DNA from: JALJPB01 sp034111045
Lineage (GTDB): Bacteria > Pseudomonadota > Gammaproteobacteria > Enterobacterales > Alteromonadaceae
Reading direction: 5' to 3'
DNA: 35,972 bases
Assembly: GCA_034111045.1 (NCBI GenBank)
Contig: JAWUYA010000077.1
Span: forward strand, 1-35,972
Below are positions 24,859 to 33,476 of the stretch, piece by piece (within the stretch, counting starts at the first letter, position 1; each line of letters begins with the position of its first letter). The position numbers and the translations under genes are program-made. Below the pieces are notes generated by a model, which was not told the origin of the DNA, made no database searches, and saw nothing but the letters and a program-made list of their open reading frames with translations.

Positions 24859-26943
24859 TTATGAACAATCGTTTAATAAAACAATCGTTGAAAATGGTGC
24901 CATGGTAATTAATCGCTCTGCGGGTATCAGGCGTATTTCTTTTTGCTCAGCATCGGAGGTAGTATCAATCATTACCTGCCAATGCGCTATGGTATCAATG
25001 TTGGGTAGTTGAAATTCTATCGGCTCTGTACCCGCATGAAAAAGACATAAGAGTACAGGGGCAGATGGCGCTTTGCCTTGTATCAAATAACCTAAAGTTG
25101 CGGCATGGTGAGAATGCCAATTATCTTTTTGCATGGCATATCCTGACGGATGCAGCCAGGTAATGTTAACGGTAGACTTCTTATCATCATGATGAATGAA
25201 GCGATCATAGGCTAACATAGGGAAACGTTTTCTTAATTGACTTAAACTTGCTAAAAAAGGCGTTAGTTGTTCGGCATATAAGGCATTATCATCCCAACTT
25301 AACCAATTGATGGCATTGTCTTGGCAATACGCATTATTGTTGCCTTTTTGGCTACGTCCAACTTCATCACCAGCGAGCAACATAGGTACGCCTTGAGAAA
25401 GCATCAAGGTTGCTAGCATATTTTTTATTTGTCGTAAGCGTAGCGTTAAAATATCTTTATCGTTGGTTTCACCTTCTACGCCATGATTATTGGCAAAATT
25501 ATCAGAGTGTCCATCTCTGTTGTTCTCACCATTGGCTTCATTATGACGGTCTTGATAACTGACTAAATCATGCAGGGTGTTGCCATCATGGCTACAAAGG
25601 AAATTAATACTGGCAAAAGGCTGACGGCCACTTTGTTCAAAAATATCACTTGAGCCATGAATTCTGCGGGCAAATTCGGGCAATAACCCTTTGTCACCTC
25701 GCCAATAACGCCTAACGGTGTCTCTATAACGGTCGTTCCATTCAGACCACGGCGAAGGAAACCCACCTAATTGATAACCTCCAGGGCCAATATCCCAAGG
25801 TTCAGCAATCACTTTGACACTATTGAGGATAGGGTCTTGTAATATAGCATCCAAAAAGCCATTACTTTTGTCAAAACCATGTACTTCACGACCTAGAATA
25901 GTGGCTAAATCGAACCTAAATCCGTCAACACCCATCACTTGAACCCAATAGCGTAAACTGTCCATCACCATCTGTAACACACGAGGATGGCTAATGTTTA
26001 AGGTGTTACCACAACCGGTATCATTAATATAATATCGAGGCTGTGTTGGGTTTAAACGATAGTAAGAGCTGTTGTCTATGCCTCTAAAACTCAAGGTAGG
26101 GCCTAACCAATTACCTTCACATGTATGGTTATAAACCACATCGATGAGCACTTCAAAACCGGCTTGATGAAGTTCATCAACCATGCGTTGAAAATCTTTT
26201 ATTTGATCTTGGTTTAAGTAATCTTTATGGGGAACAAAAAAAGCAAGTGAGTTATAGCCCCAGTAATTAGACAGCTTTTTATCCGCTAAGAACTGCTCAG
26301 AAATAAATTGCTGAACAGGTAATAGTTCTATAGTGGTTATGCCTATAGCACGGTAATGAGCAATCATCGCAGGATGACTTACCCCTAAAAACGAACCCCG
26401 TAAATGTTCAGGAACTTTTAGATTTAGTTGAGTTAAGCCTTTTACATGGCCTTCATAAATAACCGTGTTTTGCCAAGCAATAGGCTTCCTTGGCACAAGA
26501 GGCAACGTTGAATCGGTAACAACCGCTTTGAGCATAACATCAGCGTTATCTCTATTATCAAATGATAAATCTTTTTTAGGGTCATTGAGATCATAGGCGA
26601 AATGACGATCTGACCATGAAAACCTGCCAGTTAATGCTTTGGCATAAGGGTCTAACAATAACTTGTGATGGTTAAAACGATGACCTAATTCTGGACTATA
26701 AGGCCCATAAACACGATAACCATAAACTACACCGGCTTTAGCGCCTTTAAGAAAACCATGCCAAATATTATGTTCATATGAAGGTAACACAAAGCGCATT
26801 AATTCTTTATGCCCATGTTCATCAAAAACACACAGTTCAATTTTTTCAGCATGTGCTGAAAAAATGGCAAAATTAACACCAGAATGATCAACAGTGGCGC
26901 CTATTGGATAAGCGTTTCCCGGTTCTATTTTATATTGTTCCAT
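24859..26943 (-). CDS. glgX: Glycogen debranching enzyme (isoamylase type)
   Basis: GH13 isoamylase-type enzyme that hydrolyses alpha-1,6 branch points of limit dextrin left by GlgP. The protein has 694 aa from the chosen start. An N-terminal CBM48 domain (about 10-130: YPIGATVDHSGVNFAIFSAHA) precedes the catalytic barrel. The catalytic triad is Asp345 (GVDGFRFDLATIL), Glu381 (VIAEPWDIG) and Asp453 (CSHDGNTLHD). The ATG at 26943 is preceded by GAGGAAAA, while the longer frame to 27009 adds 22 hydrophobic residues with no family counterpart and no ribosome site; the shorter form is taken. It lies 38 bp upstream of glgP and 121 bp after the CBM48 gene. Confidence 0.95.
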   Translation of the reverse strand: MEQYKIEPGNAYPIGATVDHSGVNFAIFSAHAEKIELCVFDEHGHKELMRFVLPSYEHNIWHGFLKGAKAGVVYGYRVYGPYSPELGHRFNHHKLLLDPYAKALTGRFSWSDRHFAYDLNDPKKDLSFDNRDNADVMLKAVVTDSTLPLVPRKPIAWQNTVIYEGHVKGLTQLNLKVPEHLRGSFLGVSHPAMIAHYRAIGITTIELLPVQQFISEQFLADKKLSNYWGYNSLAFFVPHKDYLNQDQIKDFQRMVDELHQAGFEVLIDVVYNHTCEGNWLGPTLSFRGIDNSSYYRLNPTQPRYYINDTGCGNTLNISHPRVLQMVMDSLRYWVQVMGVDGFRFDLATILGREVHGFDKSNGFLDAILQDPILNSVKVIAEPWDIGPGGYQLGGFPSPWSEWNDRYRDTVRRYWRGDKGLLPEFARRIHGSSDIFEQSGRQPFASINFLCSHDGNTLHDLVSYQDRHNEANGENNRDGHSDNFANNHGVEGETNDKDILTLRLRQIKNMLATLMLSQGVPMLLAGDEVGRSQKGNNNAYCQDNAINWLSWDDNALYAEQLTPFLASLSQLRKRFPMLAYDRFIHHDDKKSTVNITWLHPSGYAMQKDNWHSHHAATLGYLIQGKAPSAPVLLCLFHAGTEPIEFQLPNIDTIAHWQVMIDTTSDAEQKEIRLIPAERLITMAPFSTIVLLNDCS

Positions 26944-27064
26944 TTTTCCTCGGTAACAAAATATACTAACGTTGAGTGTACATTGCTGAAAAAAAACGAT
27001 GACGAGCAAAATGTAACACTAAAAACTAAACGGCAATTAAATAATAGCTTTTAGCTTAGTTTTT

Positions 27065-27361
27065 TTAAGGCGTGGTATTTACCACACTATTCTCACTACC
27101 AAAGGCATTAGGTAGATAACGATCGGCTTTATAATCATTTTCCCATTCACTGTCATTTAACAAGTAACGAAAATGAAAAGTTTCACCTTTTGGCAGCTTT
27201 ACCTTGGTTTTAAAACTCTGTGTTTTTTTATTAAACTTCATTTCAACCGCTTGCCAGTTGTTAAAATCACCAAGCAAGGCTGCCGATATCACACCACTTC
27301 GATTAAATTCAAAGGTGACTTCCGCTTCGTCTTTAGTTTTAAAATATTTTTTAGTTAGCAT
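27065..27361 (-). CDS. Stand-alone CBM48 (isoamylase early-set) glycogen-binding protein
   Basis: Small protein (98 aa from the ATG at 27361) that consists of almost nothing but one CBM48/isoamylase N-terminal domain: EVTFEFNRSGVISAALLGDFNNW (14-36), followed by VKLPKGETFHFRYLLND and EWENDYKADRYLPNAFGSENSVV. The glycogen-contact positions known from AMPK-beta (two Trp, a Lys and an Asn) all have counterparts here (NNW, LPKG, EWENDY, SENS). No catalytic domain and no signal peptide are present. The start is chosen for GGAG 7 nt upstream; the ten extra residues of the longer frame lack support. It is the first gene of the glycogen operon. A role as glycogen-targeting or regulatory subunit is inference. 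Confidence 0.85.
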   Translation of the reverse strand: MLTKKYFKTKDEAEVTFEFNRSGVISAALLGDFNNWQAVEMKFNKKTQSFKTKVKLPKGETFHFRYLLNDSEWENDYKADRYLPNAFGSENSVVNTTP

Positions 27362-27583
27362 TGTTATTCTCCATAAATCATGTTTAATCAACTTTACATC
27401 ACTAATTTTGCTTTATTTCAGTGCGAAATTTCACAAGTTTGCATCATTGATGTGCATGTCGGTATTAAGTAGTCATTTTTGATGACCAATAGATGAAAAG
27501 CATAAATCAAGCCTAATATAAAACTAATAACTTTTCATGACACTAATAATAACCTTTAGTTGAAAAATAACCATTAACTTCAT

Positions 27584-27598
27584 TGTAATTAAATTACA
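27584..27598. promoter_or_regulatory. HexR-like operator 1 (upstream of malQ)
   Basis: TGTAATTAAATTACA is a perfect palindrome with 7-bp arms around one central base. It equals the HexR consensus that I know from Shewanella (TGTAAT, three A/T, ATTACA). HexR controls glycolysis, Entner-Doudoroff and related genes through keto-deoxyphosphogluconate. The centre lies about 102 bp upstream of the inferred malQ start of transcription. The identification of the binding protein is by motif only; hexR itself is outside the window. Confidence 0.6.
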
Positions 27599-27680
27599 CT
27601 TTTGCAAAATAAAAACAACATAAGCATTTAGTTACACTTTATTTACTTCAATTATAGCCTTAGTATTGGTAGAGTTACAA

Positions 27681-27713
27681 TATAATGTAATTTTATTTCA
27701 CAATCAACAAGGG
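27681..27713 (+). promoter_or_regulatory. malQ promoter -10 box and ribosome binding site
   Basis: A perfect -10 hexamer TATAAT lies at 27681-27686, giving a likely start of transcription near 27693. The -35 region (around 27658-27664) is poor, which points to an activator or to weak basal activity. The ribosome binding site AAGGG is at 27709-27713, five bases before the ATG. The untranslated leader would be only about 26 nt. Confidence 0.6.
27686..27700. promoter_or_regulatory. HexR-like site 2 over the malQ start of transcription
   Basis: TGTAATTTTATTTCA matches the HexR-like palindrome of site 1 at all but two non-central positions. It overlaps the last base of the -10 box and the inferred start site, a classical repressor position. 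It is about 102 bp from site 1 centre to centre, close to ten helical turns, so the two could be bridged by a looping dimer. As a degenerate AT-rich site it is less certain than site 1. Confidence 0.4.
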
Positions 27714-27718
27714 TTTAA

Positions 27719-29911
27719 ATGAGTCTCATTGAACAGTTAGCTAACATAGTAGGTTTTCACTCAAGCTATACTGGCGCGTTTGGCGATCAAGTGATCACTA
27801 ATGATATTGCTAGGCGAGCACTGTTAAAGGTTATGGGCTTTGGCTTGGATGATGAGTCGTTAACTAAAGCCATTACTTATTTAAATCAAGGTCAATGGAC
27901 AAACCCATTACCCGTGGTTCATATTGCTAAACTTGAAGAACATCAACATACTATTAAGATAAGTCTGCCTAGCACTGAAAGTGAATTACTCAATTGGACT
28001 ATCATTACTGAAATAGGAGATCACATTTCAGGTTATGTTAACACCAACGACTTACCCCTCATTGATGAGCAACAACTTGGCACAACACAATATTGTCAAT
28101 ATCAACTGCTATTACCCACGCTTGAGCAAGGTTACCATCAACTTAATATCACTATAGGAAAGGTGCAAGCGAGCTGCCCATTAATTTTTGCCCCTAAAAT
28201 GTGCTATAGCCCACAAGAGGCTTCCGTTAATAAAATGTGGGGGTTCACTGCACAATTATATTCGCTTCGAAGTAAAAAAAATTGGGGGATGGGTGATTTT
28301 ACCGATTTATTTGAACTGCTTGAAAAGTCAGTTGAGCAACAAGCATCAACTATCGGATTAAACCCACTACACCCGCTTTATCAACAAAATCCCGCTCATA
28401 GAAGCCCTTATTCTCCGTCAAGCCGTTGTTTTTTAAATTCTCTTTATATAGATGTCACCAAAATACCCAATTTTGAGCTTTGTGCTTTGGCACAGAAAAA
28501 GGTGGAAGATAAAAATTTTCAACAAAGTATTGCTGATGCCAAGGCAAGTAAATTAGTTGATTACCCTAGTGTTGCAAAACTTAAATATGAAATAACCGAA
28601 ATATTATTCAACGATTTCTGTGATAACAAAAAAGATTTATACCCAATAATGTCAGCAGCGTTTGATGACTTTAAACAAAGTAATAGTATTGATTTACAAC
28701 GTTTTGCAACTTTTGAAGCTTTAAATGAGCACTTTAATTCAGCCGATAAAAATGCCTATGGTTGGACTGATTGGCCAACTGACTTTCAAGATCCCAATAG
28801 CGACGTTGTGACTAAATTTCAACATTCTCACGCTATACGTATTGAATATTTTTGTTTTTTGCAATGGATAGCAGATCAACAATTAAGCGCGGTCGCTCAA
28901 TGTGCCCTAGATAATGATATGCCAATTGGCTTATACCTTGATTTAGCCGTGGGCTGCGATGGTTCAGGTGTAGATGTGTGGTCTGATAAAGAGGTTTATG
29001 TTGCTGGTGCTTCTATTGGCGCTCCACCCGATGGAATGAACCCATTGGGACAAAATTGGGGATTAACACCGATAAACCCCATTGAATTACAAAAAAAAGG
29101 CTATCAGCCATTAGTCAAAGCTCTTCGTAGTAGCATGCAATACGCAGGTGCCTTACGTATTGATCATATTTTAGGCTTAATGCGTCAGTATTGGGTAGCG
29201 CCGGGCATGGAAGCTAATGAAGGTGTTTATATTAGCTTTCCTTTCGATGATATTTTACGGATTATCGCCTTAGAATCTATTCGTAATCATTGTGTTGTTA
29301 TTGGCGAAGACTTAGGTAATGTACCCGATGGCTTTAGTGAAACTATTCAACAAGCAGGTCTATTATCCTTCAAAGTGATGTTTTTTGAGCGATGGGAGTC
29401 AGGCTTATTTAAACGCCCTGAAAACTTCCCTATTCAATCGGTTGTAACCGTTGCCACTCATGATACTGCAACATTAGCCGGTTGGTGGCAAGGACGGGAT
29501 TTACAGTGGCGTCAACAACTCAACATCTATCCTAATAAAGAAGCCGGAGACTATGACAGAAAAGCTCGATCCGTTGAACGGCAAAACCTTATAGCGGCTT
29601 TAAACGATTTACAGGTGATAGACATGGATAAAGTGCCGCAGCAAGAGCCAGCTCTAATGAATACAGAGCTGAGTATTGCGGTACAAAAATATTTGGCTAC
29701 TGCACCCAGCTATATACATCTTATTCCACTGGAAGATGCACTAGCACTTCCCGAACAAGTCAATATCCCAGGCACCATTGATCAGCATCCTAATTGGCTG
29801 CAAAAATTACCCGTGATGTTAGAAGATATTTGGCAAGTCAATGCGGTTAAGAGAATTACCGAAGCGATGAGAGCATATCGACCTAAAGACCTTGACCGTA
29901 AACGTCATTGA
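27719..29911 (+). CDS. malQ: 4-alpha-glucanotransferase (amylomaltase)
   Basis: GH77 enzyme that transfers alpha-1,4-glucan chains between maltodextrins and frees glucose, recycling the short oligomers left by debranching. The protein has 730 aa (E. coli 694). SPYSPSSRCFLNSLYID, GLYLDLAVGCD, LRIDHILGLMRQYWV with nucleophile Asp482, VIGEDLGNVPDG with Glu530, and VATHDTATLAGWW with Asp582 give the complete catalytic set; each is shifted by 34 from the E. coli residues 448, 496 and 548. The about 140-residue N-terminal region belongs to the long MalQ type. It is divergent from the glycogen operon and shares its control region. No malP, malT or maltose transporter is in the window, so it appears recruited to glycogen metabolism. 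Confidence 0.95.
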   Translation: MSLIEQLANIVGFHSSYTGAFGDQVITNDIARRALLKVMGFGLDDESLTKAITYLNQGQWTNPLPVVHIAKLEEHQHTIKISLPSTESELLNWTIITEIGDHISGYVNTNDLPLIDEQQLGTTQYCQYQLLLPTLEQGYHQLNITIGKVQASCPLIFAPKMCYSPQEASVNKMWGFTAQLYSLRSKKNWGMGDFTDLFELLEKSVEQQASTIGLNPLHPLYQQNPAHRSPYSPSSRCFLNSLYIDVTKIPNFELCALAQKKVEDKNFQQSIADAKASKLVDYPSVAKLKYEITEILFNDFCDNKKDLYPIMSAAFDDFKQSNSIDLQRFATFEALNEHFNSADKNAYGWTDWPTDFQDPNSDVVTKFQHSHAIRIEYFCFLQWIADQQLSAVAQCALDNDMPIGLYLDLAVGCDGSGVDVWSDKEVYVAGASIGAPPDGMNPLGQNWGLTPINPIELQKKGYQPLVKALRSSMQYAGALRIDHILGLMRQYWVAPGMEANEGVYISFPFDDILRIIALESIRNHCVVIGEDLGNVPDGFSETIQQAGLLSFKVMFFERWESGLFKRPENFPIQSVVTVATHDTATLAGWWQGRDLQWRQQLNIYPNKEAGDYDRKARSVERQNLIAALNDLQVIDMDKVPQQEPALMNTELSIAVQKYLATAPSYIHLIPLEDALALPEQVNIPGTIDQHPNWLQKLPVMLEDIWQVNAVKRITEAMRAYRPKDLDRKRH

Positions 29912-30095
29912 TAAATTAGCTGATGATGAAATAACCCTTGGTTATGTTAGGTAAAAGAAAATAGCCGCAGTTTGTCTTGCGAAATATCTTGGCAAGCTAG
30001 CTGAACTCTGTCTAACTAACTCAATCAGTTGATTTAAAACTATGTGTAGTGGCTTTTTACTTAATTTTTATCGAAACTATGTTCTTTAACTAATC

Positions 30096-31316
30096 ATGAT
30101 TATTATTATCTGGCGATTACTTTTTCTCTCAATACTCATGGCTTCACTGAGCTTAAATATTTACTTATTACAGCAAGTAAAAGAGCCAAGCGCTATTAAT
30201 GCAAACTTAAATAGCTTAGTGGCGAATGCCCCTAATCCGTTACCAATAAAACAAGTAAACCCCAATAAATCGACGCCTAATGCTTTGCCAATTACGTTAT
30301 CAACAAGTGAGCTGAGCCCTGCCAATCATCCCCTAAAAAATGTAGAGAATAGAATTAAACACGCAATCGATTCAAGGTATTACTTTTTAGCATCCAATTT
30401 ACTGTATGAAATATCGTCAGAAGATCACAAAAGCCTTTCTATGGTAAAAGCCTATTGGTTAAATGACGGCAAGCAATTACTGAAAAATAACCAATATATA
30501 TTAGTAAAAGACAGCCTCGATGCTTTTTTAGCTTATTCACCCGATGATTTAGATTTTTTAGTTATGTGGGTCGAATTAAGACTCGCTAAACAACAAGTAC
30601 TATTGGCAGTAAAAAAAGCCTTTAGCCTGCAATATCATACCTTTGACATTAATTTGCAGCAGCAAAGCATTGATTATGCTAAACAATTAGTTCGTCAAGA
30701 AATCAAACGCTTATACTCACTCGCATTATGGTTTGAACTGGCTAAATTTTCAGCAGAGATATTAACGATTGCGCCAAACAACACTGAAGCCCAATGGGCA
30801 TTGGCTCAAGCACAGTTTCAGCAGGGTCATTACGCGTTGGCGCTCGAGAGCTTAACCCCTTTACTTAATGAGCCCAATTACCAAGTAAAGGCCAATGATT
30901 TAGTTAACAATATTGAACTCGCCTTACAACACCCAGTGATGATCCCGTTGACGCGTAAAGGCGATCATTTTATTGTTGAAGGGAACATTAACAATAAATT
31001 CTCTGTTAATTTGTTAATAGATACTGGAGCCAGTATTTCATTATTGTCTCAAACGGTTTTCAACGAGTTAGTGCTCGCCACTGATGTTAACTATATTGAC
31101 GATATTGTGTTGACGACCGCAGGCGGCGAAGTCACTAGCCGCATTTATGAAGTCGATGAATTTGAACTGGCAGGTTATCGGGTAAAAAATCTAACATTTG
31201 CAGTAATTCCTTATCTAAATCAAGAAAATGATGGCTTACTAGGGATGAATTTTTTACGTTTATTTGATTTTCATATTGATCAAACCAATAACCTATTAAG
31301 GTTAGAGAATAAGTGA
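30096..31316 (+). CDS. Membrane-anchored retropepsin-like aspartic protease with helical-repeat region
   Basis: Protein of 406 aa. One N-terminal membrane segment (about 5-26) would anchor it in the inner membrane facing the periplasm. Residues about 80-275 are helical and TPR-like (for example EAQWALAQAQFQQGHYALALESLTPLL). The C-terminal domain, about 280-400, is a retropepsin-type clan AA fold with the active site NLLIDTGASISLL (Asp309) and the family's hydrophobic-hydrophobic-Gly end GLLGMNFLRLFDFHID. As in other single-domain members it should act as a homodimer. Such proteins (clan_AA_DTGA type) are known in proteobacteria but substrates are mostly unknown. It lies downstream of malQ on the same strand (184 bp) and its stop is 12 bp from that of the converging sulfotransferase gene. 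Confidence 0.85.
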   Translation: MIIIIWRLLFLSILMASLSLNIYLLQQVKEPSAINANLNSLVANAPNPLPIKQVNPNKSTPNALPITLSTSELSPANHPLKNVENRIKHAIDSRYYFLASNLLYEISSEDHKSLSMVKAYWLNDGKQLLKNNQYILVKDSLDAFLAYSPDDLDFLVMWVELRLAKQQVLLAVKKAFSLQYHTFDINLQQQSIDYAKQLVRQEIKRLYSLALWFELAKFSAEILTIAPNNTEAQWALAQAQFQQGHYALALESLTPLLNEPNYQVKANDLVNNIELALQHPVMIPLTRKGDHFIVEGNINNKFSVNLLIDTGASISLLSQTVFNELVLATDVNYIDDIVLTTAGGEVTSRIYEVDEFELAGYRVKNLTFAVIPYLNQENDGLLGMNFLRLFDFHIDQTNNLLRLENK

Positions 31317-31328
31317 CTTTTTTAAGGC

Positions 31329-33350
31329 TTAATCTATAGCTAACACCTTTTTCAATGACGCCAAATACGGCTCAAAGTGCCGCCATTGCTCCGTCGCACT
31401 TTTATAAATAGGTTGCCGAACTTGCTCCGAGCTCGGTGTCTTAATATTACGTTGGGTTTTATGAAAATCCAGACAAGATTGTTCAAATCCTAAGCCGCAA
31501 AAATCAAGCATTCGTCGCACCTGTGTTTCCAAGTCATCAACCACATCTTCATGGTTAACCCTTAAGACAAAACCGGGTAATACCTCATCCCAATGTGCCA
31601 TTAATTTTAGATAAGCTTGGTAATAGCGGCCAATATCTTCAAGTTTGTAGCTAAAGTCTTGTCCTTCGGCAAATAATTGTTTAAAACCGCTAAAGCAACA
31701 AGCCATTGGCGCTCGCCTAGCGTCAATGATTTTAGCATTGGGCAGTATTAACCGGATCAAGCCAATGTGAAGAAAATTATTGGGCATTTTATCAATAAAG
31801 TGTGGTGCTTGGGCTCGATAGTCACGCGTTTCATCAATAAACTGTTGACCAAAACGCTTAAAATATTCTGGCTTAATATCAGTTAAATTTTTCGGGTAGT
31901 GGTTTTCTTCATTATTTTGGCGGCGCCCCCGTAACCGTGAAGCTAAACCTAAAATATTATGCAGCTCCATGGTACCGTCGACTTGGCTGTGCGAGGCCAG
32001 TATTTGTTCAAGTAAGGTCGAGCCGGCACGCGGCAAGCCTACAATAAAGATAGGGTCGGGTGAGTTAAACCCTAACTGTCCGCGGTTTTCAAATAATTGA
32101 GCCGTGCAGTAGTTTATTTGCTCTTCGATTTGTTGTTCGACTTTACTGATGTCAAAACTACTATGGCTATGCTGTAAGTCATTGCCCTGTTGATAAGCTG
32201 TAAAGGCTTGATTGTATGCTTGTCTGTCTTCAAACGCTTTACCCATAGCAAAATTCAGCTGGATTCTATCCATTAACGCTGAGTCTTTATTACTTTGCTG
32301 CGCCTGCATTTGAGTGATTTCTTTATCGCTAAAACGATAGGTTTTAGTGTTCGCTAAACTCCAAAAGGCGTCACCGTAACTGGGCCTTAATTGATACGCT
32401 TTTTGGTAAGCAGTAACCGCTTGGCTTATATCGCCTTTGGCTTTTAGGGCATGCCCTAGCTGCAAATGAAAGCCCGCAATTTTCTTGTCATTTTCTGCGT
32501 TAGTAATTTGTGCTGTCGCTTGTGCGATAGCTTGCTTAAGTAGGGTGATGGCTTGCTCTATTTCCCCTAAACCGTTTAAGGCATTGGCTTTAGCAACTTT
32601 AAAACTTAGATTGGTAGGTTGTTCAACGAGCAGTGTTTCAACTTGTTTTTCTGCCGCTTTGTATTTACCTAAACGATTAAGTAAATTAAGATATTGAGAG
32701 CGAGCATGAATATGGCTTGGGTCTAACTCAAGTGCGCTGGCAAGTAAAAATTCCGCATCATCATAAATTTTCAGTTCAATACCTATTTCAGCGAGCAAAC
32801 ACATGCCATCGATATGGCGTTTATTATTTTGTAAAAAATGCCGACAAACCTGCTCAGCTTTTAATAACCGCCCTTCATGCATTAACTCTGTCACGGCAAG
32901 TAGGGCCGGCGGTAATGCGTTAAGTTTATCCAATTGATTGGCGGCTCTTTGCACCTCTCCAACGTCATTTCTTGCGTGGTAAAGTTGAATAAGCTCTTGC
33001 CAACTGGCGACTAGGCTTGGGTTGAGTTTAACCGCTGTTTCAAATGAAACCTTAGCTTGTGTTGGCTGACGTAAGGCCAGATTGATAAAACCTTGTTCTT
33101 GATGCGCTCTACTGTGTGTTGCATCATGTTTAAGTAACTGGTCAATACTGCTTAATGCGTTAGTAAAGTCTTTGCCATAGCGTTGGGCAACGGCGATTAA
33201 ATACCAAAGTTCAACTTGGTTTTGCTTATCCGATGTGTCTGTCAGTAGTTGCGTACTTTGGTTAATGGCATCAGTAAACTTGGCTGTTTGAATCAATTGC
33301 TGAATCGATTTTAATTCGGCTTCAATTGAGGGGGAAGGTGTTTTTTCCAA
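31329..33350 (-). CDS. TPR-repeat sulfotransferase
   Basis: Protein of 673 aa. Residues about 10-340 are a run of tetratricopeptide repeats (AHQEQGFINLALRQPTQAKVSFETAVKLNPS and later HLQLGHALKAKGDISQAVTAYQKAYQLRPSYGDAFW). Residues 430-673 are a sulfotransferase domain with the PAPS 5'-phosphosulfate loop GLPRAGSTLLEQIL (438-451), FIDKMPNNFLHIGLI, and the 3'-phosphate segment ARRAPMACCFSGF (544-556). It would transfer sulfate from PAPS to a protein or carbohydrate acceptor that the repeats help select. There is no signal peptide. The start is TTG at 33350, supported by GGAG 8 nt upstream; the nearby ATG is out of frame. It lies downstream of the TonB receptor gene on the same strand, separated by a terminator, and its acceptor is unknown. 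Confidence 0.9.
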   Translation of the reverse strand: MEKTPSPSIEAELKSIQQLIQTAKFTDAINQSTQLLTDTSDKQNQVELWYLIAVAQRYGKDFTNALSSIDQLLKHDATHSRAHQEQGFINLALRQPTQAKVSFETAVKLNPSLVASWQELIQLYHARNDVGEVQRAANQLDKLNALPPALLAVTELMHEGRLLKAEQVCRHFLQNNKRHIDGMCLLAEIGIELKIYDDAEFLLASALELDPSHIHARSQYLNLLNRLGKYKAAEKQVETLLVEQPTNLSFKVAKANALNGLGEIEQAITLLKQAIAQATAQITNAENDKKIAGFHLQLGHALKAKGDISQAVTAYQKAYQLRPSYGDAFWSLANTKTYRFSDKEITQMQAQQSNKDSALMDRIQLNFAMGKAFEDRQAYNQAFTAYQQGNDLQHSHSSFDISKVEQQIEEQINYCTAQLFENRGQLGFNSPDPIFIVGLPRAGSTLLEQILASHSQVDGTMELHNILGLASRLRGRRQNNEENHYPKNLTDIKPEYFKRFGQQFIDETRDYRAQAPHFIDKMPNNFLHIGLIRLILPNAKIIDARRAPMACCFSGFKQLFAEGQDFSYKLEDIGRYYQAYLKLMAHWDEVLPGFVLRVNHEDVVDDLETQVRRMLDFCGLGFEQSCLDFHKTQRNIKTPSSEQVRQPIYKSATEQWRHFEPYLASLKKVLAID

Positions 33351-33418
33351 CGACTTAACTCCATATGCAAGTAGGGAATGATAACTATGTTAACTGATAG
33401 GCTTAGTACGTGTTCAAT

Positions 33419-33456
33419 AAAAAGCCGCTGAGTAAAGAACCCAGCGGCTTTATTGG
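33419..33456 (-). terminator. Intrinsic terminator of the TonB receptor gene
   Basis: AAAGCCGCTG (33421-33430) pairs with CAGCGGCTTT (33442-33451) across an 11-nt loop. On the minus strand the stem is followed by T-rich sequence (TTTTTATT). It lies about 25 bp beyond the receptor stop codon and should separate it from the sulfotransferase gene. Confidence 0.85.
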
Positions 33457-33476
33457 CTTTAATTTATTGGTATGAC

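Larger units (their letters stand above)
27362..27718. promoter_or_regulatory. Divergent control region between the glycogen operon and malQ
   Basis: This 357-bp AT-rich stretch should hold the promoters of both the minus-strand glycogen operon and plus-strand malQ. On the operon side, 60-75 bp upstream of the CBM48 start, there is the imperfect palindrome TGCGAAATTTCACA (27422-27435), and 6 bp further CATCATTGATG (27442-27452). On the malQ side lie the two HexR-like sites and the malQ promoter listed separately. The operon promoter itself cannot be placed with confidence. Confidence 0.5.

Noticed and set aside
26944..27009. Longer N-terminus for GlgX with a hydrophobic head that could look like a signal peptide
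   Set aside because: GlgX is cytoplasmic, and a strong GAGGAAAA precedes the internal ATG at 26943.
27422..27435. TGCGAAATTTCACA as a CRP site
   Set aside because: The spacer between half sites is four bases instead of the six needed for CRP; kept only as an unassigned palindrome.
29976..30001. Stem CTTGC...GCAAG after malQ as a terminator
   Set aside because: Only five pairs, a 12-nt loop and no T-run.
30096..31316. Aspartic protease as a retroelement remnant
   Set aside because: No reverse transcriptase, integrase or repeats; the membrane anchor and repeats match stand-alone bacterial proteases.
33362..33364. ATG upstream of the sulfotransferase as its start
   Set aside because: It is out of frame with the TPR-sulfotransferase; the TTG at 33350 has a properly spaced GGAG.
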